Assembly: GCF_045679545.1 (NCBI RefSeq)
Contig: NZ_CP166194.1
Span: 2,914,001-2,978,000 of the forward strand
DNA length: 64,000 nucleotides
Direction: 5' to 3'
Source of the DNA: Enterovibrio sp045679545
GTDB lineage: Bacteria > Pseudomonadota > Gammaproteobacteria > Enterobacterales > Vibrionaceae
Shown piece after piece: positions 26,574-34,932 of the stretch; position 1 is the stretch's first letter, and each line of letters starts with the position of its first letter. Made by a program: the position numbers and the translations under genes. The notes below the pieces were generated by a model. It searched no databases. It had not been told where the DNA came from and worked only from the letters and a program-made list of their open reading frames with translations.

Positions 26574-29318
26574 ATGACCAAATACGGACTTCGCGCCAGA
26601 GTAATAACCCTTACCATTGCACCGACGCTGATCATCGGCATTTTGCTCAGTGGCTACTTTATCAAAAACCGCTATCAAGAGCTGGAACAGCAATTGAGCG
26701 TGGCCGGTCAGGCGATCATTGAACCATTGGCAATCGCCAGTGAAATCGGTCTTTCTAATGAAAGCCGCGAAAACGTGCGCCGACTCATCGGCCATACGCA
26801 TCGCCAACACAGTCAGTACATTCGCAGCATTGCGGTGTTCTCAGGTCAAAATGACCTCTTCGTGACCTCGAACTACCATCGCAATCTCGATTTAATGGCC
26901 ATCCCTGAAGGGCAACCGCTACCCGATCGTCTTGAAATCAGTCGATTACAAGACACCTTGCTGTTGCGAGCCCCCATTCGTGCGATTGGCGGTTTTAATA
27001 ATAACCTGACGGAAGATCAAACCATCGGTTACATCACGATGGAAATGGATTTATCCACGGTCAAACTCAAGCAATATCAGGAAATTATTTCCGCAGGCGT
27101 CGTACTGATCCTTGGCGTCATTTTGTCAGGCTTTTTTGCTTATCGCTTGCTGCTTGATGTTGAAACACCGATCACCCAAATGATTAATATGATCGATCGA
27201 ATTCGTCGAGGTCATCTCGATGTTCGGATTGAAGGCAAATTACTGGGCGAACTCGACACCCTAAAAAACGGCATTAACGCCATGGCAATCTCGCTATCTG
27301 AGTATCATTTAGAGATGCAACAGAGCATCGATCAGGCGACCTCAGATTTGCGTGAAACCCTCGAACAGCTTGAGATTCAAAACGTTGAATTAGATATTGC
27401 CAAGAAAAATGCGCAAGAAGCAGCCCGTGTGAAATCCGAATTTTTGGCCAATATGTCGCACGAACTGCGTACGCCACTCAATGGCGTGATCGGCTTTACG
27501 CGCCAGATGCTCAAAACCCAATTAAGCAGTAGCCAGCAAGACTACCTACAGACTATCGAAAAGTCCGCCAACAACCTGCTCACCATCATCAATGACATTC
27601 TGGACTTCTCAAAACTCGAAGCTGGCAAATTGTTGCTGGAAAACATCCCATTTGATTTTGAAGAGTCACTAGAAGAAGTGATGCGTCTGCTCGCGCCAAT
27701 GGCACACGAAAAAGGGCTTGAACTGGATCTGCGCATTGACCCTCGCATTCCTTCTGGTGTGATTGGCGATCCGCTTCGTATTCAGCAAGTACTCACTAAC
27801 CTTATTGGTAACGCCACCAAATTTACCGAGCGCGGTCATATCCGCATCAGCGTGGAACTGAAACAACAACGCGATGAGCAATTGGAGCTTCAGTTCGTTA
27901 TCCGTGATTCGGGGATCGGTATTTCAGAACGTCAGCAAGCCCAGCTATTCCAAGCATTCCGTCAAGCCGATGCCAGCATCAGTCGCCGTTATGGCGGTAC
28001 AGGCTTAGGCTTGGTGATCACGCAAAATCTGGTGAAACAGATGGGCGGCGATATCGGTTTCAGCAGTCGCTTACACCAAGGTTCAACGTTCTGGTTTACC
28101 TTGTCACTGATGAAAACCGACTTGCCATTGGTGCAGCCGATCGACAATGAAGCACTGGCCGGACAATCGCTGCTCTTGGTCGAATCAGACATTGAAAGCC
28201 GCCAATTAATGAGTGAGCGCTTATCCCAATTTGGCCTCAGCATTCGCAGCGTAGACACCCTTCCTGAGCAATCTGACCTCGTCTCTTGCGTGCTAATTTG
28301 TGTCGATGCCAGTAACGTTCCTTCGCCTGAGACCTTGATAGCCCAAGCGACTCATGCTGAAACGTTCAGTGACAAAGTCATTTTCTGTCTGCCGACTACA
28401 GAACTGGCACTATCAGAGCATTTGTTAAGTTCTGGCGTGAATGCATGCCTTGCAAAACCACTGTCAGTACGCAAATTGGTAGAGCTGCTTCAAGGTGAGA
28501 AACAAGCGCCTGAAGTGTTGCCTCCGGCGGTAGAGACCCATACCAACAAACTGCCGATGACCGTCATGGCGGTTGATGACAACCCTGCCAACCTAAAATT
28601 GATCACTGCACTGTTGAAAGAAAGAGTGACGAATGTCGTGACGGCACATGATGGCAGACATGCGGTAAATCGCGCCCGTTCGCAGCACTTTGATCTCATT
28701 TTGATGGACATTCAAATGCCCGAAATGGATGGCGTAACCGCATGCAAAGAGATTCGGCAATCGTCTTTGAATCACCAAACACCCGTTATCGCGGTAACCG
28801 CTCATGCCATGGCAGGAGAACGTGAACGTCTGCTTGAAGAGGGCATGGATGATTACCTCACCAAGCCGATTGAGGAGCATATTCTTGAACAAGTTCTTCA
28901 CCACTGGACCCATCCGCACACCGGTGATGTTCAACCTTCTAGCCCGCTGATCAAAGCCAACAATGTCAGCTCATCACTTTGCATTGATTGGTCATTGGCG
29001 ATGAAGCAAGCATCCGGTAAAGAAGCGCTCGCCAAAGAAATGCTGCAAATGTTAGTGCGCTCATTTGACGAGGTAGAAGAGAAGGTCAACCATGCGCTTG
29101 AGGGCGACAACATAGCGCTTTGGCCAATCATTCATAAACTGCATGGCAGTTGTGCCTACAGCGGTGTGCCAAGGCTAAAAAGACTTTGCTATGAGCTGGA
29201 GACACAGTTTAAACAAGGTGCTGACACTGACGACCTTGAGCCTGAGTTATGTGAACTTCTGGATGAAATGAACAATATTCGTGAGCAATCACCGCATTAT
29301 CTGAACGACAACGGCTGA
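26574..29318 (+). CDS. barA: Hybrid two-component sensor kinase BarA (VarS-type)
   Basis: Membrane sensor that phosphorylates UvrY/VarA and so controls the Csr small RNAs. Order of domains in 914 residues: membrane segment (about 10-28), periplasmic domain, second membrane segment (about 173-193), HAMP (about 195-250), HisKA with the phospho-His in FLANMSHELRTPLNG (about 295), HATPase (NLIGNATKF, GTGLGLVI), a degenerate receiver (about 525-635, no phospho-Asp seen), a true receiver (ILMDIQMPEMDG) and a C-terminal HPt domain (IIHKLHGSCAYSG). It sits next to rlmD as in E. coli and V. cholerae. Confidence 0.95.
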   Translation: MTKYGLRARVITLTIAPTLIIGILLSGYFIKNRYQELEQQLSVAGQAIIEPLAIASEIGLSNESRENVRRLIGHTHRQHSQYIRSIAVFSGQNDLFVTSNYHRNLDLMAIPEGQPLPDRLEISRLQDTLLLRAPIRAIGGFNNNLTEDQTIGYITMEMDLSTVKLKQYQEIISAGVVLILGVILSGFFAYRLLLDVETPITQMINMIDRIRRGHLDVRIEGKLLGELDTLKNGINAMAISLSEYHLEMQQSIDQATSDLRETLEQLEIQNVELDIAKKNAQEAARVKSEFLANMSHELRTPLNGVIGFTRQMLKTQLSSSQQDYLQTIEKSANNLLTIINDILDFSKLEAGKLLLENIPFDFEESLEEVMRLLAPMAHEKGLELDLRIDPRIPSGVIGDPLRIQQVLTNLIGNATKFTERGHIRISVELKQQRDEQLELQFVIRDSGIGISERQQAQLFQAFRQADASISRRYGGTGLGLVITQNLVKQMGGDIGFSSRLHQGSTFWFTLSLMKTDLPLVQPIDNEALAGQSLLLVESDIESRQLMSERLSQFGLSIRSVDTLPEQSDLVSCVLICVDASNVPSPETLIAQATHAETFSDKVIFCLPTTELALSEHLLSSGVNACLAKPLSVRKLVELLQGEKQAPEVLPPAVETHTNKLPMTVMAVDDNPANLKLITALLKERVTNVVTAHDGRHAVNRARSQHFDLILMDIQMPEMDGVTACKEIRQSSLNHQTPVIAVTAHAMAGERERLLEEGMDDYLTKPIEEHILEQVLHHWTHPHTGDVQPSSPLIKANNVSSSLCIDWSLAMKQASGKEALAKEMLQMLVRSFDEVEEKVNHALEGDNIALWPIIHKLHGSCAYSGVPRLKRLCYELETQFKQGADTDDLEPELCELLDEMNNIREQSPHYLNDNG

Positions 29319-29321
29319 TCA

Positions 29322-29355
29322 AAAAACGGCAGAAAAAGATATTTTCCTGCCGTTT
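29322..29355. terminator. Terminator between barA and the APE cluster
   Basis: ACGGCAG and CTGCCGT form a stem extended by an A-run paired to a T-run with one bulged base. It lies between barA and the convergent flavoprotein gene and marks the left edge of the inserted cluster. Confidence 0.7.
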
Positions 29356-29376
29356 CATCGCTGGCTCTCTGTTGGT

Positions 29377-30606
29377 TTATTCGGCGCAAATAGTCGCCAG
29401 TGTCTTCAAGCGTCTGACCGGTTCTTTGACGTATGGATTGTCTTCATCCCATGCGTAGCCAGCAAGTATTGAGCAAATCATCTGCTTAATTTTGGCATCA
29501 GGATTTGGATAGAAAATCACGTCCTGCAACGTCCCCTTGTACCATCCCTCAACATAGCAACGGAAAGTATCAATGCCTTTCAGTAGAGGCTGTTCGTAGG
29601 CAGTTGTCCAATCAACGTCCTCCCCCATCAACTGGCGCGATAAGACATCAACCGCCAGCTCAGCGGATTTCATCGCAATCGTCACGCCCGAAGAAAATAC
29701 CGGATCAAGAAACTCCCCTGCATTTCCGAGTAACGCAAACTTGTCTGTCGCCAGCGTGGACACATTCGCCGAATAGCCACCAATCTGACCTGACGGATTC
29801 GGATACTCTGCATTGGCTAGCAACACGGCCAAACGAGGCTCTTCTGATGCGAGTTGACGAATGGCATCAATATGATTGTCAGGGTAACGCTCAAAAAATG
29901 CAGGCTCGCCGACAATGCCAAATGAACAGGTGCCATTGCTAAACGGGATCAGCCAATACCACACGTCCTGATTTTCGGGATGAACGGAAATCAGAATCTT
30001 CTCTCGGTCATATTGTTCATCATCAATGTGATCAACAATGTGCGTAAAAATGGCTTGGCGAGGAGGAAGGCAGGATGGCGTTTCAAGGTTTAACAGACGC
30101 GGAAGAACACGCCCAAATCCACTAGCATCAAGAATGAATTCAGCTTCAAGCGCATAGGCTTCACCTTTCTCGTTCTTCACGGTTAGGCATGGTTTAGGAC
30201 CGTCCAGATCCACCGACGCTATCTCATGCTGATAGCGAATGGTTACGCCTTGTCGTTCGGCATCATCAGCCAGCACCTTATCAAAGGTGCCGCGCTGAAC
30301 TTGAAATGTCGTGCCAATACCCGGTGAGAACTTGTCTGTGAAATCAAAACTGATATAGCGACCTTGGCGATTAAACGCTGCACCATTTTTGAATTGGAAA
30401 CCCGCGTTGTTAACCGCATCAAGCATACCTGCCGCGCGAATGGATTCCATGCACGCTGGCAACAAGCTTTCACCGATAGAAAAGCGAGGAAATGTCGCCT
30501 TCTCAAGCACAATGACGTCGATGCCCTTTTGATTTAACAAAGCAGCTGCAATGGCACCGGATGGTCCTGCGCCAATAATCGCAACCTGAGTGATTTCCAA
30601 ATTCAA
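29377..30606 (-). CDS. FAD-dependent halogenase-like oxidoreductase of the APE cluster
   Basis: A 409-residue flavoprotein of the tryptophan-halogenase/geranylgeranyl-reductase superfamily. It has an N-terminal FAD motif AIIGAGPSGAIAA, the PRFSIGESLLP segment, a WYWLIP sequence at 216-221 that fits the WxWxIP motif used to distinguish flavin-dependent halogenases from monooxygenases, a lysine in FKNGAAF near 74 at about the position of the halogenase lysine, and GNAGEFLDPVFSSGV. The role is inferred: halogenation or hydroxylation of the aryl head group. Some WxWxIP proteins are not halogenases. It is the last gene of the divergent APE unit, behind a heptamer repeat array. Confidence 0.75.
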   Translation of the reverse strand: MNLEITQVAIIGAGPSGAIAAALLNQKGIDVIVLEKATFPRFSIGESLLPACMESIRAAGMLDAVNNAGFQFKNGAAFNRQGRYISFDFTDKFSPGIGTTFQVQRGTFDKVLADDAERQGVTIRYQHEIASVDLDGPKPCLTVKNEKGEAYALEAEFILDASGFGRVLPRLLNLETPSCLPPRQAIFTHIVDHIDDEQYDREKILISVHPENQDVWYWLIPFSNGTCSFGIVGEPAFFERYPDNHIDAIRQLASEEPRLAVLLANAEYPNPSGQIGGYSANVSTLATDKFALLGNAGEFLDPVFSSGVTIAMKSAELAVDVLSRQLMGEDVDWTTAYEQPLLKGIDTFRCYVEGWYKGTLQDVIFYPNPDAKIKQMICSILAGYAWDEDNPYVKEPVRRLKTLATICAE

Positions 30607-30625
30607 ACAATGTCTCCTTGGCTTT

Positions 30626-30688
30626 TTAATGCTTAATGCTTAATGCTTAATGCTTAATGCTTAATGCTTAATGCTTAATGCTTAATGC
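30626..30688 (-). repeat. Heptamer tandem repeat TTAATGC x9
   Basis: Nine perfect head-to-tail copies of TTAATGC (GCATTAA on the minus strand) fill almost the whole gap between the methyltransferase stop and the flavoprotein start. A unit of seven is not a multiple of three and the copies are identical, as in slippage-prone arrays. The array ends 19 bases before the flavoprotein start, just upstream of its ribosome site (AAGGAGAC). Confidence 0.95.
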
Positions 30689-30694
30689 AGTGAT

Positions 30695-31765
30695 TCAAAC
30701 ACGGGCTTTGAGTGTCAACAAAGTATGGCCTAAGCCAATATCATCGGTTCTTTCAACAACATCAAACCCTGCTTCTTCAGCAATCTGAACAAATTCTTCG
30801 CAACGATAGAAGCGACTGTTGCCATTTGCAAGGCAAGTAAAATACAACGAGGTCGCATTTAAGCTATATGCCGCAGCATCGTATTTTTGGGCATCCCAAA
30901 ATAAATCCAAAATATAGACAGTGGCATCAAGCGCCATTGCCGCGCGAACACGTCGTAAAATACTGAGAATTTCCATCGGAGAGAAGCAATCTAAAAATTG
31001 GCTCATCCACCACACGTCTGCACCTTGAGGTAAGGGCTGCGACGCATCAAGCGCATTAAAAGCGTGCCCTTTAATTCGACCTTCCAAGCCAATCCGTTTG
31101 GCTTGTTCTTTTGCCATGGCAAGTTGCTGCGGTAAGTCAATGATAGTCACTTCAACTTCGCTGTCATATTGGCAGCATTGCGTTGCCCACTTCCCTGTAT
31201 TGCCACCAATATCAAACAGCCTCTTGGGTGGTTCAGCGAAGACTTTTTTTAGCAACAACGGAAACGAACGATCAGAATAGAAGTGATCGAATTGAAACCA
31301 ACTTTCTTTCGCTTTTTCAGGCAGCTGAGACAAGCCTTCGTAAATCGTACTCCAGTCACCCAGCTCTTTCAGACCGGCTGGCGTGCCTGTTTCAATCGAC
31401 TCGGTAAGATGGCTCATCGCGGCGTAGCAAACGTCAGCGGTGAAATCCATGTTGGCACGCGTCATGCCGTCATGAAGCAAAAAATAGCCGAGATTCGCAA
31501 GGCGATATCGCGGTGCTTTCCACGTCACGATATGCGCACAAATGGCCATGTCTAACAACACTTTAACGCCATACTCAGATACACCCGTAGTCTTGGCTAT
31601 ATCCGTGGCTTCCAAGCCTTCATTGCCCGCTTCATCAAGGGCAGAAAGAATATTGAGATCACGCAACGTGCGTGCGGTATGAAAAACAATCGGCGCAAAA
31701 GCTAGCTTTTGCGCCTCTGTTTTCGCGTTCAATCCGTTATACGGATCTACTTCAAAAGATTTCAC
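30695..31765 (-). CDS. SAM-dependent methyltransferase of the APE cluster
   Basis: A 356-residue class I methyltransferase. The N-terminal half has a winged-helix dimerisation domain (about 25-100, ATDIAKTTGVSEYGVKVLL), as in the O-methyltransferase/DUF family. The C-terminal half carries SAM motif I (LFDIGGNTGKWA, about 189-200) and acidic motif II (VTIIDLPQQ). In aryl polyene clusters such enzymes are thought to methylate the aromatic starter ring; ring C- versus O-methylation cannot be told from sequence. It is the middle gene of lipoprotein-methyltransferase-flavoprotein. Confidence 0.85.
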   Translation of the reverse strand: MKSFEVDPYNGLNAKTEAQKLAFAPIVFHTARTLRDLNILSALDEAGNEGLEATDIAKTTGVSEYGVKVLLDMAICAHIVTWKAPRYRLANLGYFLLHDGMTRANMDFTADVCYAAMSHLTESIETGTPAGLKELGDWSTIYEGLSQLPEKAKESWFQFDHFYSDRSFPLLLKKVFAEPPKRLFDIGGNTGKWATQCCQYDSEVEVTIIDLPQQLAMAKEQAKRIGLEGRIKGHAFNALDASQPLPQGADVWWMSQFLDCFSPMEILSILRRVRAAMALDATVYILDLFWDAQKYDAAAYSLNATSLYFTCLANGNSRFYRCEEFVQIAEEAGFDVVERTDDIGLGHTLLTLKARV

Positions 31766-31793
31766 GCTAAAACCTACTACCTAAACGGTGTGC

Positions 31794-32189
31794 TTACGAC
31801 TTCGATGCGCTCAGCACAGCTAATTTTTTACGGATATCAACATCCAGATTATTGATCCAGCGATTGTAGTTACGGTGAATTTTACCGTCACTGTACTTCA
31901 AGTTTTCAGAGTCGACATAATCAATCGAATAACTCTTGTCGCTATACAATACATCAATCACAGCACGATGAGAGCGAACAAACAATTCGCCACGGATCAC
32001 GCCCGGTGACGTTTCTGTCATGACCCAACCACGATCTGCACCTGATGCTAAAATGGCTTGTTTCACCGATGCGGCTGGCACATTAAACGCCACGGGAACA
32101 TTCTCTACATTCTTGATAGGCTGCACACGGCCACACCCAGCAAGCACAACAGAAACTGCCAATAAAGCTAGACATCTTTTAAAATTCAC
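31794..32189 (-). CDS. Small lipoprotein of the APE cluster
   Basis: A 131-residue predicted lipoprotein: N-terminal signal with lipobox LAGC at about 16-19, then a compact domain with a Tyr-rich central part (YSDKSYSIDYVDSENLKYSDGK cut here to its character: repeated Tyr/Asp/Ser). It starts at GTG with AAGGAG seven bases upstream. It is the first gene of the minus-strand APE unit, divergent from apeC. Similar small lipoproteins accompany APE clusters; the function is unknown. Confidence 0.8.
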   Translation of the reverse strand: MNFKRCLALLAVSVVLAGCGRVQPIKNVENVPVAFNVPAASVKQAILASGADRGWVMTETSPGVIRGELFVRSHRAVIDVLYSDKSYSIDYVDSENLKYSDGKIHRNYNRWINNLDVDIRKKLAVLSASKS

Positions 32190-32222
32190 GACTGACTCCT
32201 TGTTATTGATTCAAACCCTTTG

Positions 32223-32250
32223 TTGCGTGTTTAACTGATTACGATATGAT
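32223..32250 (+). promoter_or_regulatory. Predicted sigma-70 promoter of the main APE operon
   Basis: TTGCGT (32223-32228), a 16-base spacer and TATGAT (32245-32250) lie between the divergent lipoprotein gene and apeC. Transcription from it would begin near 32257, only a few bases before the first ATG of apeC at 32263. This suggests either a nearly leaderless message or a start at the ATG 32323. Confidence 0.5.
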
Positions 32251-32262
32251 CGAGCATTAAAC

Positions 32263-33075
32263 ATGGATCAAGCAGACAATACCTTGATCGATCACATAAT
32301 CACCGATGTTATAGCACCCGTCATGAGTAGTATTCAATTTAATCTGCGAAGTCTCACCGCACTTTCACCTGGTCTAGAAAATCAAGATGACTGGGCAAAT
32401 TGGTGTCACAACGGTTATCAGTGGCCGACTGATTCGGGTATGCCGCCAACAAGCGCGATACCTGCGATGATGCGACGTCGCATGAGCAATATCAGCAAGC
32501 TGGCGGTGCAAATCGCTGCGCAATTAACTCAGCATGACTCCGTGAATTTTGCCGTGTTTTCTAGTCGGCATGGCGAACTTCAACGGACCATCACCTTGCT
32601 CACCGACATTCTGGCGGGGGAAGAAGCATCCCCTACCGCATTCTCGCAATCTGTCCATAATACCGCAGCCGGATTGTTTACCATCGCGACAAAACAAGCG
32701 GTGCCAGCAACGTCCCTGTCTGGTGGTGAAGATTCCTTTCACTATGCCCTCACTGAAGCGGCCATTTATTTGGCAGAAAACCCAACACATAAAGTACTGA
32801 TCATCGATTTTGATGCCCCCTTGCCCGCCCCCTATACGCCATTTGAAATACACCATTTACCGCCTTATGCGCTCGGGATGGTTGTCGAACAGGGTGAGCA
32901 GATCACCGTTTCTCGCAAAAGCATGCCTGAAGATCGCTCCGAGGCTGCTCTGCCACAGGCATTAGCTTTTTATGCTAAATGCTTAAACTTAGAACCTGAG
33001 TTTAGTATTCAAAGTGCTCGCCAACGCTGGCAATGGAAGATAAAAAGGACGCAAAATGTGGCAATCGCTGAGTAA
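32263..33075 (+). CDS. apeC: APE chain-length-factor (ketosynthase-like) protein ApeC
   Basis: A 270-residue N-terminal-half ketosynthase-like protein (beta-ketoacyl synthase, N-terminal domain type 2). The segments FNLRSLTALSPGLENQDDW and VNFAVFSSRHGELQRT mark the family. The active-site Cys is replaced: the equivalent region is FSQSVHNTAAG. In the characterised Xenorhabdus APE system ApeC partners ApeO as a chain length factor. No good ribosome site precedes the ATG at 32263; the ATG at 32323 (MSSIQFNLRS) is an alternative that fits the family's N-terminus better. First gene of the plus-strand operon. Confidence 0.85.
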   Translation: MDQADNTLIDHIITDVIAPVMSSIQFNLRSLTALSPGLENQDDWANWCHNGYQWPTDSGMPPTSAIPAMMRRRMSNISKLAVQIAAQLTQHDSVNFAVFSSRHGELQRTITLLTDILAGEEASPTAFSQSVHNTAAGLFTIATKQAVPATSLSGGEDSFHYALTEAAIYLAENPTHKVLIIDFDAPLPAPYTPFEIHHLPPYALGMVVEQGEQITVSRKSMPEDRSEAALPQALAFYAKCLNLEPEFSIQSARQRWQWKIKRTQNVAIAE

Positions 33076-33877
33076 AGGTTGGCGCATTCTCGCGACCGGA
33101 TTTTGCTTTAGCCTTTTTGGTTTAGGCGCGCTGTGCCTGACGTTTATTGTCTGCCCAGTCATGACCTTTTCAGCTCGCGATGCGCGAGAGCGAGAAAATC
33201 GTGTGCAGCGCATTATTCAACGCACATTTACTGCTTTTTGTCTCACCATGAAATACACGGGCGCGATTAACTTTCGGATTTCAGGGGCTGACGCACTGAA
33301 GGATGACAAGAACTGCCTTATCTTGGCGAATCACCCTAGCTTGATTGATTACGTCCTGATTGCTTCTCAGCTTCCACAGTGTGATTGCTTGGTTAAAGCC
33401 GCAATTTGGCGCAATCCTTTTATGAAGGGCATTGTTAAAGCCGCAGGCTACATTCCCAACAACAACCCTGACGATCTTCTGTCCCGCTGTGGTGAGCGTT
33501 TAAGCCAAGGCAATGTTCTTCTGATATTTCCTGAAGGAACACGTTCCAAACCAGGTATTACGCCCAACTTGCAGCGCGGCGCCTCACAAATTGCCGTGCG
33601 CACAAAAACAGACATCCGCATCATTCACATCACTGTCACGCCTAGCTTTCTCACGAAAGAGAAAAAATGGTATCAGGTTCCCGACATTCGCCCCTTTTTT
33701 CATGTGGAGGTGAAGGGTAAGATAGCCGCGAGTGAATTTACTGGCAGTGATGTAGCGGAACCAACAGCAGCTCGTCGTCTTAATCGAAGATTAGCAACCG
33801 AGCTCTTCCCCAATACTGAAAATTCCAAACATCAACATTCAACAAAAGAAGGCTACTGTGAATACACTACAAAATGA
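33056..33877 (+). CDS. apeD: Lysophospholipid acyltransferase-family protein ApeD
   Basis: A 273-residue PlsC-type acyltransferase with one N-terminal membrane segment (about 12-38), the catalytic block NHPSLIDY (HX4D) near 92-99 and the phosphate-binding motif FPEGTRSKPG. In APE clusters it is thought to help attach the finished polyene to a membrane lipid. It overlaps apeC by 20 bases and apeE by 20 bases, so translation is tightly coupled. Confidence 0.87.
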   Translation: MWQSLSKGWRILATGFCFSLFGLGALCLTFIVCPVMTFSARDARERENRVQRIIQRTFTAFCLTMKYTGAINFRISGADALKDDKNCLILANHPSLIDYVLIASQLPQCDCLVKAAIWRNPFMKGIVKAAGYIPNNNPDDLLSRCGERLSQGNVLLIFPEGTRSKPGITPNLQRGASQIAVRTKTDIRIIHITVTPSFLTKEKKWYQVPDIRPFFHVEVKGKIAASEFTGSDVAEPTAARRLNRRLATELFPNTENSKHQHSTKEGYCEYTTK

Positions 33878-34115
33878 TATTAAGACACTGATCATCGAGG
33901 CACTTAACCTAGAAGATCTGACTATTGACGACATCGACACGGATGCCCCCCTGTTTGGGGAAGGTCTGGGGCTGGACTCCATCGATGCACTTGAGCTTGG
34001 CCTAGCTATCAAGAAAGCGTACAACGTGGTGATCGATGCTGACGACAGCAATACTCGTGAGCATTTCGCCTCTGTCGCTAACTTGGCTAGTTTCATCTCT
34101 GCCAACAAAGCGTAG
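33858..34115 (+). CDS. apeE: Acyl carrier protein ApeE
   Basis: An 85-residue carrier protein with the phosphopantetheine serine in LGLDSIDALELG. Its GTG start is preceded by GAAGG and lies inside the apeD end. It carries growing aryl polyene chains in the type II PKS. No phosphopantetheinyl transferase gene is found in the cluster itself; the core acpS lies just past its far end. Confidence 0.93.
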   Translation: MNTLQNDIKTLIIEALNLEDLTIDDIDTDAPLFGEGLGLDSIDALELGLAIKKAYNVVIDADDSNTREHFASVANLASFISANKA

Positions 34116-34120
34116 TAAGC

Positions 34121-34378
34121 ATGACAGAAGTAAATAAAGCACAAATATTTGAACAAGTTCGCGATGCGTTAGTCGAGTTATTTGAATTAGCACCAGACGA
34201 TATCACACCGGATGCAAACCTTTATCAAGAGCTCGATCTTGATAGCATTGATGCGGTCGATCTCGTGGTACATCTGCAAAACACCACAGGTAAGAAAATC
34301 AAACCGGATGAATTTAAATCCGTGCGCACTGTGCAAGATGTCGTAGATGCTGTTGCCGATCTATTAGCAACAAACTAA
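34121..34378 (+). CDS. apeF: Acyl carrier protein ApeF
   Basis: A second 85-residue carrier protein, with LDLDSIDAVDLVVHL around the phosphopantetheine serine. It differs clearly from ApeE, so the two probably have separate roles such as starter loading and chain extension. It ends in TAATG overlap with the next gene. Confidence 0.93.
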   Translation: MTEVNKAQIFEQVRDALVELFELAPDDITPDANLYQELDLDSIDAVDLVVHLQNTTGKKIKPDEFKSVRTVQDVVDAVADLLATN

Positions 34379-34932
34379 TGAGAATCATCAGTGCCGTAGC
34401 AGGAATACTTCTTCTCGCTTACCCACTGGCGGTCTACGCAGGGTTATCCTATTGGGGCGCAGCCCCTCTGGCATTGCTTCTCATCGTTCTCTTTTTGTGC
34501 CGAATTGCTTCTGGTCAGCTCACAGGCTCCGGCCCGCTTAAACACTTAGCCCTTCTGACAGGTTCGATGGGTATCGCCCTCGCGTCACTCGGCTATTTGT
34601 TCAAACAACACGACTGGTTTCTCTACTACCCAGTGGTGGTCAACAGCGCGATGTTAGCTGTCTTCGCGCATAGTTTGACGCAACCACAAAGTATTATTGA
34701 GCAACTCGCAAGGCTACAAGAGCCGAATCTCCCCCCTTCTGGAGTTAACTACACCCGCAAAGTGACCAAAGTCTGGTGCGTGTTTTTTCTCTTAAACGGC
34801 ACTATCGCGTGGCTCACTTGTTTCATGCCGCTGACTTACTGGACCTTATATAACGGTTTACTAAGCTATATTGCCGCTGGGGTGTTGTTTGCTGTGGAGT
34901 ATTTAATAAGAAAAAAGGTTCAAACCTCGTGA
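34378..34932 (+). CDS. apeG: APE cluster membrane protein ApeG (COG4648 type)
   Basis: A 184-residue integral membrane protein with about five predicted membrane segments (near 5-22, 26-42, 58-76, 84-98, 130-176). It resembles the DUF/COG4648 membrane protein found in APE clusters. The function is not known. It overlaps both neighbours. Confidence 0.8.
   Translation: MRIISAVAGILLLAYPLAVYAGLSYWGAAPLALLLIVLFLCRIASGQLTGSGPLKHLALLTGSMGIALASLGYLFKQHDWFLYYPVVVNSAMLAVFAHSLTQPQSIIEQLARLQEPNLPPSGVNYTRKVTKVWCVFFLLNGTIAWLTCFMPLTYWTLYNGLLSYIAAGVLFAVEYLIRKKVQTS

Noticed and set aside
26327..26641. A 104-residue minus-strand ORF in the rlmD-barA gap with a hydrophobic middle
   Set aside because: It overlaps the barA start, has no ribosome site, and its region is explained by dyad-rich promoter sequence; no family resemblance.
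32254..32260. A single GCATTAA at the apeC start, the complement of the 30626-30688 repeat unit
   Set aside because: A 7-mer is expected several times by chance in 64 kb on both strands, so one copy is not evidence of a link.
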